DNA from: Molossus alvarezi
Taxonomy: Eukaryota; Chordata; Mammalia; Chiroptera; Molossidae
Length of the DNA: 64,000 bases
NCBI GenBank assembly: GCA_037176705.1
Contig: CM073885.1
Location: forward strand, 91,264,501-91,328,500
Direction: 5' to 3'
In this document: piece by piece, positions 24,776-36,479 of the stretch
Layout of the letters: each line of letters starts with the position of its first letter
How positions within the stretch are numbered: the stretch's first letter is position 1
Translations under genes and position numbers: made by a program
The notes under the pieces: model-generated
Told to the model about the DNA's origin: nothing
Database searches by the model: none
Seen by the model: only the letters and a program-made list of their open reading frames with translations

Positions 24776-27060
24776 GGGACTTGTTTTAGCAGAAATATTT
24801 TCAGCACCAGAAATTTAAAATCTGACCAACTATATTTATGTTCAACAAGAATTCTCAGAAAAGACAGTCCAGGGATTGCACAGTGATTAAGTGATACCAT
24901 CAAGAACACAAACTTCTTCTATCTTTCTACTTCATCAACATCAGGATGTGACTTTTGGTCTTAGGGTTACACAAGAGCTATTGTACTTCCAGCCTCTAGA
25001 CTGCCATCCCCACAGAAAGGAAGCTACTTTCATTTCATGGCAGAATGAAACAAAAGCGGAAGCCTCTTCAGGTACTTCTGCCCATATCTTATTGGTGAGA
25101 ACCATATCAAGTGCCTCTCCCGCTACAAAGTTGCAAGTGTGGTAAAATGGAATGACTGTCTAGTTAGTAAGCTCTCCAATAAAACATTTTCATATATAGG
25201 GTGCATATTTCTGTCAGCTAAATAATTCAATGAAGTACATACATTTTAAGTTGCCTTTTGTAATAAGAAAACAAAACTTGAATAGTGAAGCCCATGTCTC
25301 CTTGCTGCATCCTTTGTAATTCTCAAATATCATCCATCATTAATGCCATGATTCTCCTCTCGGATTCTTATAAAGGGGCATTCCAGATCCGCTAAATAGT
25401 ATATGGCATTTCACCATAACAGCACAGACTATGTGAATTAATCTAGAAACTGAAATGATAACAGAATTACTTACAGCATTTTAGCAACTTTATCCGGTCC
25501 ACAGTATGTGGAAATTCTCTCTTTGTATCACCTTCAAGGCTCACTGAAATCTGCAGTTTCCTCTGGATCAAGACTGGATGCTCTACATTTGTTCTGAGGA
25601 TTGACAAATACAAACACACACTTGAATCAATCCTCTTTCTTCACCTGCTTCTATATAGTCTTTTGCATGACCTTCAGGATGGGTTTCAAGGATGAAACAG
25701 GTACACTTTCTTTTCATTTATTAGCTAGAGAAGCTGTTGTGATGAACATAAAATAATTTACCCGTATAATCTGACATTTGTAAATTGCTAAGCAATTTGC
25801 ATTTTGGTGGAAAGCAAGATTTTCTACTCTTTTCTTTCCACATTTCCTGTGAAGCTTATTGTAAGCAGTAAGAATTTAAGTTACTTAATATTAGTTAAGG
25901 GCTTCCAGGGGGAAAAAAAGTCTTGTGTGTCCATCCTGCATCTATCATGGGCTCTGATGATAAGTGGTCCGGCCTTAGGAATTCGGAGCAGAGATGGGAG
26001 ACTCTGAGAAAACACCATGTAATCAAGAAAACAAGCAGCATCATAGTCTCTGCTGAATGAATGCAAATACCTTAAGAAATATGTGTCCTGGACAAAATTC
26101 AAAAGCATTTGGGAGACTAAAACCTTGCATGTTATAATTATACACATACACTGACAGGAGGGATGAACATAAACAACATCACTAACCATTGCTCTTTAAT
26201 TAAAAAAAGACAATTTTAAAACTTCATAGCACTGAGCAAAAGGCAAGAGTACCAACTTTCATTTTAAAATCATTATCAATAGTGTATAACACATTGTCAA
26301 ACAAACACACTTCCCTTGCTGTGCAGTCTGCTCCTATTGGCATTTGGCAGTCTGAACACACAGTCATGCTATCTAACGCTCGTATTTTCCAAACATAACA
26401 AAAGGAGAACAAAACTCTGCAGATTATTAGAAAATATTAGCAAGCATGAATACTGATGGCTCCATTTCATGGGGATTTGGATGAGAAACAAACTCTAGAC
26501 CTGTTCACATTTTAAATCATAATTTTAATAATTCTATTTATATCCAATGAGATATACTTTAATCAGATATTACATTTAGTGGAAAGATAAGGAGGTTTTT
26601 TTGTTTTTTTCTTGAAAGAATATTTTACATGTAAATAACTTTGAGAAGAAAACAAAAAAGAAAAAATAATAAGAAAAGAGAAAACACCATGGATTTTCAC
26701 CTAATCAAAATGAGCCTATGCTATGTATTAGGAACCATATAAATTTGCTGATATTTGCCAATTTTTATTCTTCAGAAATGATGATTTTTATGGGTCAAGC
26801 TGATATTATGTACATTCACATTTACTAGTTTACTAACAAATACATATTATTATCCCTAGCTTTTGAACTTAGCCAAAGTGACAGAATTTGCACCTAGGGA
26901 TGCCAGCTTCAAATTATGGACTATTTCATCTGAAGCCCTCTTTGCATTTCTTTTTTTTCACTTTAGCAGACTTCTGCCAAAAGTTCTAAACTTCTCCCAA
27001 GCAAGTCTCAGACACAAAAGATGAGCTACTTACCTTTTCCATGGAGCACACACCTGGTTT
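24776..27060. other. Unique sequence
   Basis: No gene or young repeat recognised. Confidence 0.45.
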
Positions 27061-27062
27061 TT

Positions 27063-27478
27063 ATTTCCTAATGCTGTGGTACATATATACCATGGAATAC
27101 TATGCAGCTGTAAGAAAGATCTCTTATCTTTTGGGACAACATGGAGGGACCTGGAGAATATTATGCTAAGTGAAACAAGCCCATCAGAGAAAGACAAATA
27201 TCACATGATCTCACTTATTTGTGGAATATAAAGATCGAAATAAGCTGATGAACAAAATAGACCCAGAGACACAGAAGTAGGGTTCAGACTGACAAACCTC
27301 AGAAAAAGAGGGATGGGGGGGAGGGAAGAGATAAACCAATGAATTTATATGCATATATGCATTACCAATGAATATAGACAACAATGCTGGGGGTGGGGTG
27401 GGGTGGGATTGGGAGGAGAGTGTCAATTGGGAGAAAAGGAGAAATACCTGTAAATAATAAATTCATAAAAAAAAATAA
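27063..27478 (+). mobile_element. Young bat LINE-1, 5' truncated, 3' UTR
   Basis: Starts within ORF2 (GGTACATATATACCATGGAA, ATGCAGCTGTAAGAAAGAT), passes the ORF2 end (GATCTCACTTATTTGTGGAA), then a G-rich 3' UTR and an A-rich tail with AATAAA-like sequence. The 3' UTR closely matches the inverted copy at 59205, so both belong to the same or a sister family. Confidence 0.88.
27389..27413 (+). other. G-quadruplex motif in LINE-1 3' UTR
   Basis: Five G runs of three to five bases separated by one to three bases (27389-27393, 27395-27398, 27400-27403, 27405-27407, 27411-27413). This fits the intramolecular G-quadruplex pattern. G-rich polypurine tracts are a known feature of mammalian LINE-1 3' UTRs. 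Confidence 0.8.
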
Positions 27479-27479
27479 A

Positions 27480-30400
27480 GAAAAGAAAACATATCTAAAT
27501 TAAAAACAACAACAACAACAAAAACAAAAATGGGACCTCTCATCCATGGTCAGATACCAGTTAATATGCAATATTTTCTCTGACAAGTTAGAAATTGTAA
27601 TAGACTTCCTCTCAGCGTTCAAGTGAGAATAGAAAGAACAAAAGATGTTCAAGCATTAGACAGAAAACATCTCAGGTGAGTTCAAAACCCAAAGAATTCA
27701 GTTATCTAAATTTTTAGTTCAGAAGTTAAGAAACCTTTTAATAAACAAAGTAGCTGAAATGTTCTATTGTGTACTACTTTTCATGAATTTAAATCGAGAA
27801 TTGCTATATGCTATTAAGCACTATTTTAAGCAGCAGGTTAGACCCCCTGATAGGAGCGGGAGTATGGAAAATGAAGCCACAAAATCTCTAGTGTTACTTG
27901 TCTGGTGGTGTTTTTCTGCTCACGGACACAGTGGAAAGCCCTTTCAGAAATCTGTGTAATGCTGATCTGGGAACTGAGGAGACATATGGATTCCCCCGAC
28001 TGGGCCATGTTTGATAGCAATTAGTAAAGTTGTGTTGTGTGAATATTGAAATGCTTCAATTTTTACATTAAACTGACTGAAAAATGTTTTATTTGGCACT
28101 GATCTAAACCATAATTTAGCATCTATTTGATATGCTACACTTGTGTATTTCTCTATAGACTCCTAATATCCATACCAGTCCTTTTTTTCTTCACTTACAG
28201 ATTAAAGTTTAAATGCTTTCTTTAAATAAAAATCCCAAGACTCTTACCAAACCGGATATCAAATTTAGCATTTTCAGAAACTCAGCCGTATATTGTTTCA
28301 TATTTTAGTAGCAAGCCAAAATGAGTAGTTTATGCAACTTGACTCTTCTTAAATATATAACTTTTCAAAACTACAGATTTGTTTTGCTAACTATGCAATG
28401 CTTTTTCATCATTTCATGTGTTTGTTTTAGTGCTTTGTGATTTATATATAAGGGAAAAAGGAAAAGATACATTTTAGAGCAGTATTTCCCAAATATGGTA
28501 AATTTCTCTTTTGATCAACCTCCCCCGTTGTGGCTGAGAGGTACTTATATCAGGGTTCCCAGATCTAAACGGTTCCTAAGAAACCAATATTATATTTTAT
28601 CCATGTGAAAAAGTGCAAAATCTCTCTCATTCTCAACCTTTTAATCTTGAAATCTCTGTGAACATTTTTGTTGTAATTTCCTCCTTTTTCTATATATATA
28701 AACTGCATTCCAATATTTCTACTCTGTTTAGGAAAATTCTTTCCTTTACCTTTTTGGCTGTAATATCAGAATCTAATTTGATTATAATCAGCTTGGTATA
28801 TGTTTTATTTCTCGGTTTCTATTTTGGTTTAAAAACTAGGTTTAGTGATCTGTAATGGACATCCAGCATCTAGCTATGAGGCTGGTATGTAAGATTCGCA
28901 GAAGTACGAAGAAGTGTCTAAAGAGCTCCCCATTTTCACCCTCTCAAAGTTTTATTCTGTATTTTATTTACAGCCAGAAAGAGAACATCAAAGACATTCC
29001 AAGAGTTTGTCAGTCATAAAGAGGCAACCTCTATCCCAACAAAAGGGCTTTGAACTCCTGTCATTATCCAACCAAAATTGATAATCTCACGAAAAGAAAC
29101 ACCATAAACGCAAGAATTCTAATAAAACAAACAGATTTCCTAGTCCCCAGGAAACCTCTTTGTAATGGAGCAATGTGCAAAACAGCTCAGTATAAATATC
29201 AGGACAATTTGTCCTTGACAATCATATAAATAGTTTAGGGCACATAGCCCTAAAAGTAAAGTGTGGGTAGCAGTTTGGTAGAGCAAGGCTAAAAGAGTGA
29301 TCTCAGTTGATGACAGCTGTGATCTAGCAAGCTTTCCATTCTGATGGTAACTAGCTGTGTGCCTCACTAGAGTTTCAACAATTTCTAAATGATTACGAGC
29401 AGAGATTATTAAGAAAAAAATATTTTCAATATGCCATCTTGGGTATATGAGGAGAATTTCAGTTTATTTGTTAGCATCAAAACCTATTTTTACTATACTT
29501 CACCTTCCAAAATAATCTGAAAGAAAGCTACAAAACATGAAAAAACTAAAAACAAAAGAACCCAAAGCTATTGCTAAGTACAATGACAGTTTAAAAATTT
29601 TTTTAATTATGGGTTTCAATTTCTTGTAAACCTAAACTGAATTGATGGTTTATAGATTCTCCCTAACATAGGCATATTTGTTTAATTATGCCTTAGAAAG
29701 AAATATTGTAGCCCAACTAATGTGTGGAGAAAATGTGAAAACTTTAAATGTGCTTCTTGGTCTCTTCCCCTAGAAGATCAAAAAAGATATTTGAAATGCA
29801 GTATTTTTTAATGTTTTGTGGTTAATAATCTTCTACCTTAAGATATGACATATTATTTTTACTGCTGAAGAGGAAATCACAGATTTAGAATTTATCAATT
29901 TACTGTATCTATCTGATTCACATTCTGATTTTGAGAAATGAAACATTATATTACGGTGTCAAAATGAACAGAAATAAAAAGGCAGCCTTAAGAGCATTTG
30001 GATAACTTAACTATAAGTTGCTACAGTCAAAGCTGCTAAGATTTAGTAATTTTTTTTTTTAAGTTGGTAGATTCTTTTTGCACTTTACTATCTTTTCTAG
30101 TTTCACATAAGTACATAAGTGAGAAAAAGAACTATCCATTACAGAACCTCTCAGAAAATCATGTTTTGTTCATCTGCCAGACTTTTTGAGCAAATGTATC
30201 TATGATGAATTTCTGTCTCCCCCATCCTCTCTTTTATGCCATCGCTATTTGAGAAAATACAGTTGCAGGATTGGCCGTACAGAATTTTTTTTTTTTATTC
30301 ACTGGGAGATCTGGAAGGCCAGATAAAATATTCTTATTACTACCTAAACTGTGTAGGAAGAGAAAAATTCAGGAGAGGACATCATTAAGATCAAATATTA

Positions 30401-30548
30401 AGTTTCCTTTCATTATTTTTCAATTCATTCTTTGTAATGAGTGATTTATTTTCCAAATTCCTTTCATAGGCTTTTGTGTATGTATGTTGATATATGATAG
30501 TCTTCTATGTAATTCTATGAAAATAATTATTAAAATTAAATTTTATTA
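27480..30548. other. Unique sequence
   Basis: Starts with an (AAC)n-rich stretch at about 27505-27530. Beyond that, no gene or repeat is recognised. Confidence 0.45.
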
Positions 30549-30549
30549 A

Positions 30550-31450
30550 TTCAGTAATTATACTCTTGGATCATAACTCCTGATTTTTCCATTCTTCCCA
30601 CTCCATTACTCCGATTGGACCTACTTTTTGTCATCACCGGGGCTCTCTCCGTAAACCTTCCACATTCTCTTTATTTAGTAAGTCACCTCTACTTCCTCCC
30701 TTGCTTCCCTTGCCTGAAATCACATCTATTAATCCTTCTGTTGTAATCTTAACTTCTTGTAAACCTGGCATTCACCCTCCTATCAAGCCTTTTAATCCCT
30801 CGGTCTGCATTAATACAACTCTCTTTTTCTCTTGGATACTGTGTAGGAATCAAAGAAAACTATAAATAAGATAATTTACAGCATTTCAAATAGATTACTA
30901 ACATCACTGGTTGTTTAGTTGCCTCTCAAACCTATCCTTTCAGCTTTACCCAAGCTGATAAGGTAGTCTCTGAATCTTTATCTGACATGTTTGCCTGAAT
31001 TCCCAGAGGGACTACAAAATCAGCATGATCCAAACAAACTTATTATACACCTCTCAAATAAAGGACGCCCACTGCATTTCCTCTCCCATGCTCACCTCTG
31101 GTGGGACCTTCACTCTCCACAAGTTACTCATTAGAGTCATCGTAAGTTTCTCCTTCATCTACCATCCCCCAGGATAATTAAAACTGGGTCTGTCTTTATA
31201 GAAAACCAGAGAGCTCTGCATACTGGCAACTAGAATATGAGGCAGAAAAAAACAAAGAGCATGTCTAAGCTGGAAACTTCATAGTTACCTCCCATCGTCT
31301 CTTTCTTTACTCAATTACCAATCCCAGTCTGTCACCCAAGAATTATTAAATCTATTTTTAAAAATATATCCTATGTTACAGTAGATGCCTAACTCTTCTC
31401 AAAGCCCCCAGACTCTTTTTTCTCACCCTTTCCCCACATTACTAGCACAA
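30550..31450 (+). mobile_element. Possible ancient LINE (L2-like) remnant
   Basis: Pyrimidine-rich, GC-richer than its flanks, with stretches such as CTCAATTACCAATCCCAGTC and AAGCCCCCAGACTC that loosely recall L2 coding and 3' sequence. Too diverged to be sure. Confidence 0.3.
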
Positions 31451-31582
31451 TGCTTTTTTATAATCTACCTACCTACATTTTTTAAGACTTTCTATTTTCT
31501 AGAGAAGGGTCTACAAATATTTTGACTGTGTAAAACCCATTAGTAAAAGTGGTTGATGGCATATGCTACCAAACATACTTTT

Positions 31583-31825
31583 TGTAAAATTTTCACCTAA
31601 GGACACTTTTGCATTCATCTTCAGTTAGAGCAGGAGAGAGAGAGGGAGGAAGAGAGAGAGAAGCATCAATGTGGGAGAGACACATCAACTGGCTGCTACC
31701 CATATGACCCCAACCAGGGCCGGGGACAAACTGCAACCGAGGTACGTGCCCTTAGCGGGAACCAAAACTGGGTCTCTCTGGTTCCGGGGCCAACACTCTA
31801 ACCACTGACCCAAACCGGCCAGGGC
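31583..31825 (-). mobile_element. VES SINE
   Basis: Inverted SINE with TTTTCACCTAAGGACACTTT near the tail, a GAGA block, and an inverted head ending CCCAAACCGGCCAGGGC. Flanked by an exact 14-bp duplication CCAAACATACTTTT (31569-31582 and 31826-31839). Confidence 0.94.
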
Positions 31826-31964
31826 CCAAACATACTTTTAAAAACAAATATTTTTTTTCAAACGAGATAAAGTAACTATAACACTTTAATATTTTTTTCT
31901 GCATTCTAATGTTTTACCTTACGGGTCTGGTTCAAACATCCCACTTTAGAGACCACTGGTGTAG

Positions 31965-32176
31965 TCCAGGGTCTCTCAATCTTGCACTACTGACATCTTC
32001 AGCTGTGAAATTCTTTTTGGTTGAGGATGCTGTGCTGTTCATCATAGGATGTTAGCAGTATCCCTAGCTTCTCAACTAGATTCCAGTGGCACCCCATCCC
32101 CAAGATATTTGTCTCCAGACATAGCACAGTGTCCTTTGAGGAACAAAGTTGCCTTTGGTTGAGAACCACTGGTCTG
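31965..32176 (-). mobile_element. MER20 (hAT miniature element)
   Basis: Starts near CAGGGTCTCTCAATCTTGC and ends GGTTGAGAACCACTGG. Between them are ATAGGATGTTAGCAGTATCC and TGTCTCCAGACATAGC, all in MER20 order on the minus strand. Near full length. Confidence 0.8.
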
Positions 32177-32281
32177 CAAAATGGATAAAATAAAAACAAA
32201 TAAGCCCAATTTATAAACCCAATGTATGAGTTGAAGCTATCTATCCAGATTTGTCTCACACTATACCCCCCAGGTCCAGGT

Positions 32282-32282
<1 letters not shown>

Positions 32283-32335
<53 letters not shown>

Positions 32336-32381
32336 ATCTATCTATCTATCTATCATCTATCATCTATCTATCTATCTATCC
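32283..32381 (+). repeat. (TCTA)n tetranucleotide microsatellite
   Basis: About 100 bases of TCTA units with a few TCA interruptions (near 32335, 32354 and 32361). GATA/TCTA arrays of this length are usually length-polymorphic. Confidence 0.97.
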
Positions 32382-32914
32382 CATTGTACATTTTCACACT
32401 GCTGTCTTTATGCATATGATCACCTCCATGAAGAATCCACTCCTACCCTTCTTACCTTGAACAAGAAATAACTCAGGTAACACTTCCTTCTGCAGAGGAT
32501 GTTACTTTCTTTGCACCTGGGGTGCAGAACTTAATCAGCTGCTTGAGGGAAACTGGTTATCCTCTAGCTAGGACTTCAAACTGGGTCAAGACAGCACTTC
32601 AAAACAAAAACCAAACCAAACAAGTCTCATTGATACAGGCAGCAATGTATTGACTTGAGGTCTCAATAAACTATAAATACAAATATTTTGCTACTGAGAG
32701 AAGAAAACATTGAATAAGCATGTTATTCTGATTAGAAAAAGAGAAAAAAGTATTATTCTTATAAAAATATCAGAAATAGGAGGCTGAAAGAACTAAGAGA
32801 AATTTTACTACTTCTCAGTTTTGCCTAGAGTTAACTAAAATTATGATTTTTTTCATAAATAAATGAAATGCTATTAAACATATTAAACTAAAAATTATAA
32901 ATTAGTAATTAATT

Positions 32915-33155
32915 ATATTTACTATATGTCAAGCAATGTGCTAAGACCTTTCCATGCGTTATCTCATTTAATCTTCACAATGTCTCTAATACAATGAAGA
33001 TTTCTATTGCCTAATTTTAATTGATAAACCAATTAAGCTTTAAAAAGTTAAATGATTAACTAAGGTCATTCAGCTAATAACAGGTAGATCCTGCCTTCAA
33101 ATCCAGGTTTAACTGAATCCAAAGCCCACATTCTTAAGCAATATACCATGGATTA
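32915..33155 (-). mobile_element. MIR, near full length
   Basis: In order: TTTACTATATGTCAAGCAATG, GTTATCTCATTTAATCTTCA, AAGGTCATTCAGCTAATAAC, AAATCCAGGTTTAACTGAAT. This is the inverted MIR consensus order over about 240 bases. Confidence 0.75.
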
Positions 33156-33256
33156 TATTAATAGATAGATAATTAATAGATTGATAGATATACTATTAAC
33201 TAATAAACTCATAGATATATAGATAGAGATATTAAAGGACGGAAACATGCAGTTTT

Positions 33257-33510
33257 TAAGCATTTTTGATTGATTGATTTTAGAGAGAGAGAAACATCTC
33301 TCTCAATTGTGTTATATAATTCAACAGATTTGAAAGGCAGTTGTCCCACTACCTTTGTTGGCAAGAATGACTTGAACTATTAAACATTTATTGCTCCACT
33401 TACTTATGCGCTCATTGATTGGTTCTTGTAAGTGCCCTGACTGGGAATCAAACCTGCAACCTTGGTGTACCAGGATGATGCTTTAACCAACTGAGCTACC
33501 AGCCAGGACT
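33257..33510 (-). mobile_element. VES-type SINE carrying an internal insertion
   Basis: Left part: T-rich tail, TTTTAGAGAGAGAGAAACAT. Right part from about 33388: TTATTGCTCCACTTACTTAT, then GGGAATCAAACCTGCAACC and CAACTGAGCTACCAGCCAGG. Flanked by a 10-bp duplication ATGCAGTTTT (33247-33256 and 33511-33520). Roughly 90 bases in the middle (about 33298-33387) are foreign to the SINE and match sequence at 34679-34835. Confidence 0.88.
33298..33387. repeat. Insertion duplicated from about 1.4 kb downstream
   Basis: 33305-33321 is a perfect 17-bp inverted match to 34679-34695. 33325-33385 is a direct match, with a handful of changes, to about 34764-34826; both contain GGCAAGAATGACTTGAA. The two parts lie about 70 bases apart and in different orientation at the source, yet are joined here. 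Confidence 0.75.
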
Positions 33511-33694
33511 ATGCAGTTTTCTGTTCTGTTCAACCATTCAGTGCCATAATGAGTGGGGAGTGGTAAGCAAATATTTGTCTCCCAGCTATGATGAACATTC
33601 AGGAAAAGAATAAAAGAAACACTTAGGATTTAAAATAAATTCCTAAAAATCATCTCCCTGTGTTATATTTGGTTCATCAACAGGGAAAAAAATA

Positions 33695-33695
<1 letters not shown>

Positions 33696-33729
<34 letters not shown>
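33696..33729 (+). repeat. (CA)n microsatellite
   Basis: Uninterrupted CA dinucleotide run of about 17 units. Confidence 0.95.
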
Positions 33730-33732
<3 letters not shown>

Positions 33733-34260
33733 AAATGAAATATCTACGCTAACTGTCTTTGACATCCTGCCAGATTTACCCACAGAAGTTCTCAACTATA
33801 AACAAACAGCTCCTTACACATGTATGACCCTGGAAAGAAGAGTGAGTGGGCAAAAAATGGTGTCTGCTTTATCTTGAATTTTTGCTTCATTTTGAGCTGT
33901 CAGATTTTCTCCTCCTTTCACATAAAAGAAAAACAGGAACTATGATTCTGCTTTTAGCCTTGAAGGAAAGAGTTGCGTAACCACATCCAAGTAGCTGACT
34001 TACACCTTTACTAATGGAAGGGGTTGTTTTCAAGGGTGAAATAGCATTTTGTAGCAGAAATGGCTTTGTGACAACTACCACTTCAATGAATACAGACACT
34101 TCCCACACTTGGTTTTAATCACATCTCAGTCAGATCCTAATATTTATTAGCTATCCAGAACACCTCCTAAATCTTGTGGTGTTCATAATCTTTTTGGTTT
34201 CTCCTCTATTTTGAGAGGGACTGTGTTTTCTTGAAATCATTTTAAAGAGTTGAGTATCAG

Positions 34261-34494
34261 CCCTGGCCGGTTTGGCTCAGCGGTTAGAGCATCAGCCTGC
34301 AGTCCAGAGAGAACCTGGTTTGGTTCCCGCTAAGGGCACGTACCTCCGTTGCAGTTTGGCCCCAGCCCTGGTTGGGTCGTGCAGGTGGCAGCCACTCAAT
34401 GTGTCCCTTTCACGTGATGTTTCTCTCTCTCTCTCTCTCCTTCCCACTCTATCTGAACAAAATATCAAAAAATGTCCTTGGATGAGGATTAAAA
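34261..34494 (+). mobile_element. VES SINE
   Basis: Head CCCTGGCCGGTTTGGCTCAG; CT-rich middle; tail with ATGTCCTTGGATGAGG then A-rich. Flanked by a 17-bp duplication with one mismatch, AAAGAGTTGAGTATCAG (34244-34260) and AAAGAGTTGAATATCAG (34495-34511). Confidence 0.95.
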
Positions 34495-34511
34495 AAAGAG
34501 TTGAATATCAG

Positions 34512-35152
34512 TTTATAGAGTCCCAAATAGAAATTTAGACTTTAATTACCTGAGAAGCAGACCCCGTGTCCTGTGTTTCATCTCTTCATCCTCAAACCAA
34601 AAGTCACTAGTTCAGCATTAATAATATACCAGAAGGTCAATAAAGAGCTTGTTCCCTAAATTAAGATTTAGATCTTTTAATTATATAACACAATTAAGAC
34701 TGAATAACATCATAAATTATTATGATGATAAGGCTGTTGATAAGACCAGTTGTCACTCACTAAAACAGACTTGAAAGGCAATTGTTCCCCTACCTTCGTT
34801 GGCAAGAATGACTTGAATTATTAAAAATTAAACCTTATTTTTTGCAGATTACTTCTTGAACTTAGGCACTTTATTTTCATTAATCTTACATAGCAACCTA
34901 CATTTTGAGCTACTCAGCAATACTTTTAGAAAGTTGTTATTTCTGACAGGTTCAGCAGGTCAATATATTACCCACAAATAAACATTTGATATCTTTGTAA
35001 TCTATATTATTATTTATCTGTGTCAGCAACCTGGAAATATCTGCTTCAAAAATCTTCTAGTCCCAAATCATAGCTTTGCTTGATAAGATTTTGAGAACTA
35101 AATAAACCAATAAATTATTTTAGAGAGAACTCCCATTGGTTTTTTAATTTAC
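34512..35152. other. Unique sequence with donor segment for 33.3 kb insertion
   Basis: No gene seen. The stretch 34679-34835 is the apparent source of the insertion at 33298-33387. Confidence 0.5.
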
Positions 35153-35160
35153 TAAAACAT

Positions 35161-35369
35161 TAAAAAAAATTTTTTTTCTTTATTGATGTTTAGAGAGAGA
35201 GGAAGTGAGAGGGCAAGAGAGAGAAACACATCGATGAGAGAGAACATTGATTGGCTGCCTCCTGCATGCCCCCCACTGGGGATTGGGCCCACAACCTGGC
35301 ATGTGTCCTGTCCAAGAATTGAACCGGCAACCGCTTGCTAAATGGGTCGATGCTCAACCACTGAGCCAT
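35161..35369 (-). mobile_element. VES SINE, head truncated
   Basis: T-rich tail, GAGA block, CCTCCTGCATGCCCCCCACT, then GCTCAACCACTGAGCCATAC, where it stops about 15 bases short of the usual GGCCAGG end. Flanking duplication unclear. Confidence 0.85.
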
Positions 35370-36173
35370 ACATTTTTCTATAGGCCACTATGAAACCCAC
35401 TTGTAGGTAGAAATTTGACAATTGTACGTAGGGATCATTTTCAAAAGGGGTGACAGCCTTCTAACCTACTCACTAACTGTCCAAAACCTACAGGTTGGCT
35501 CTTGAGCAGCCACTCAGAAGAGGCACCAAAGGAGAGTCTTTAGTGCAAACGTCCAGTGTGGTCTCATGGTCAGCTTGACAACTCTGCTGGCAGTCATGGT
35601 CTACATGTGCGTGCTGGTGGCCACCTGGCCCCACCCTATTCCAGGCTTGGATTTCTGCTGACATCTATATTGTTTCACAGACCTAACTCTTTACCTTGTT
35701 TATATTGCATTATAATTTTGTTATATATTTACATTGTTTCAAATCATTTGTGAAAGAAGGCCAAGTATAAATAAAGAAGACCCAGTGATATTACACATTG
35801 AGACATTTTGAGTCCTGAGAAAAGGTGCAATTTAAAGTTCAAGATAATATTACAGTAAGGCTACATATAAATGAGTTGTGTTCCAAAAGTATGTTTGCAA
35901 GCAGTGGGGAATTCAGATTTTTTAAAAATGAAAACAATCCTATAAAAATAGTTTTTATTTTCATGTGAAGAATTGCCAGTTATCACACAACTTATTTAGC
36001 CTATGATATAAGTTAAGTGCACTTTATTTTTCCTGAAAAGAAATTAAATAACGTTTCTAAAATAAATGTTATTAAACAAACCAAATATATTTGTTTTCCT
36101 ATCTTTTGGTCAGGAACTGTATCTTACTTGTTATCACATTTCCACTGGGTAACAGTGTGAGTTCATAGTGCTC
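35370..36173. other. Unique sequence with a GC-richer patch
   Basis: 35470-35660 is GC-richer. One frame encodes a short hydrophobic stretch (35566-35661, MVSLTTLLAVMVYMCVLVAT then a few polar residues before TGA). There is no upstream support, so I do not call it a gene. Confidence 0.4.
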
Positions 36174-36187
36174 AAGAAATGTTTACT

Positions 36188-36465
36188 AGCCCTGGCCAGT
36201 TTGGCTCAGTGGTTAAAACGTCGGCCTGCGGTCCATAGAAACCCAGGTTTGGTTCCCGCTAAGGGCATGTACCTTGGTTGCAGTTTGTCCCCGGCCCTGG
36301 TTGGGTCGTGTGGGTGGCAACCACTCGATGTGTCCCTTTTACGTGGATGTTTCTCTCTCTCTCTCTCTCTTTCTCTCCCCCTCCCACTCTATCTGAATAA
36401 AATATAGAAAAGTGTCCTTGGGTGAGGATTAAAATAATAATAATAATAGTAATGTTTTTTTAAAA
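36188..36465 (+). mobile_element. VES SINE with AAT-rich tail
   Basis: Head GCCCTGGCCAGTTTGGCTCA; tail contains an (AAT)n expansion. Flanked by an exact 14-bp duplication AAGAAATGTTTACT (36174-36187 and 36466-36479). Confidence 0.95.
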
Positions 36466-36479
36466 AAGAAATGTTTACT

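Noticed and set aside
32283..32381. Regular repeat that could suggest a repeat-spacer array
   Set aside because: Simple TCTA microsatellite with no spacers; eukaryotic context rules out CRISPR.
35566..35661. Short hydrophobic open frame resembling a small membrane peptide
   Set aside because: Only about 31 codons from the ATG, an upstream in-frame stop nearby, no homology recognised, and no sign of transcription signals.
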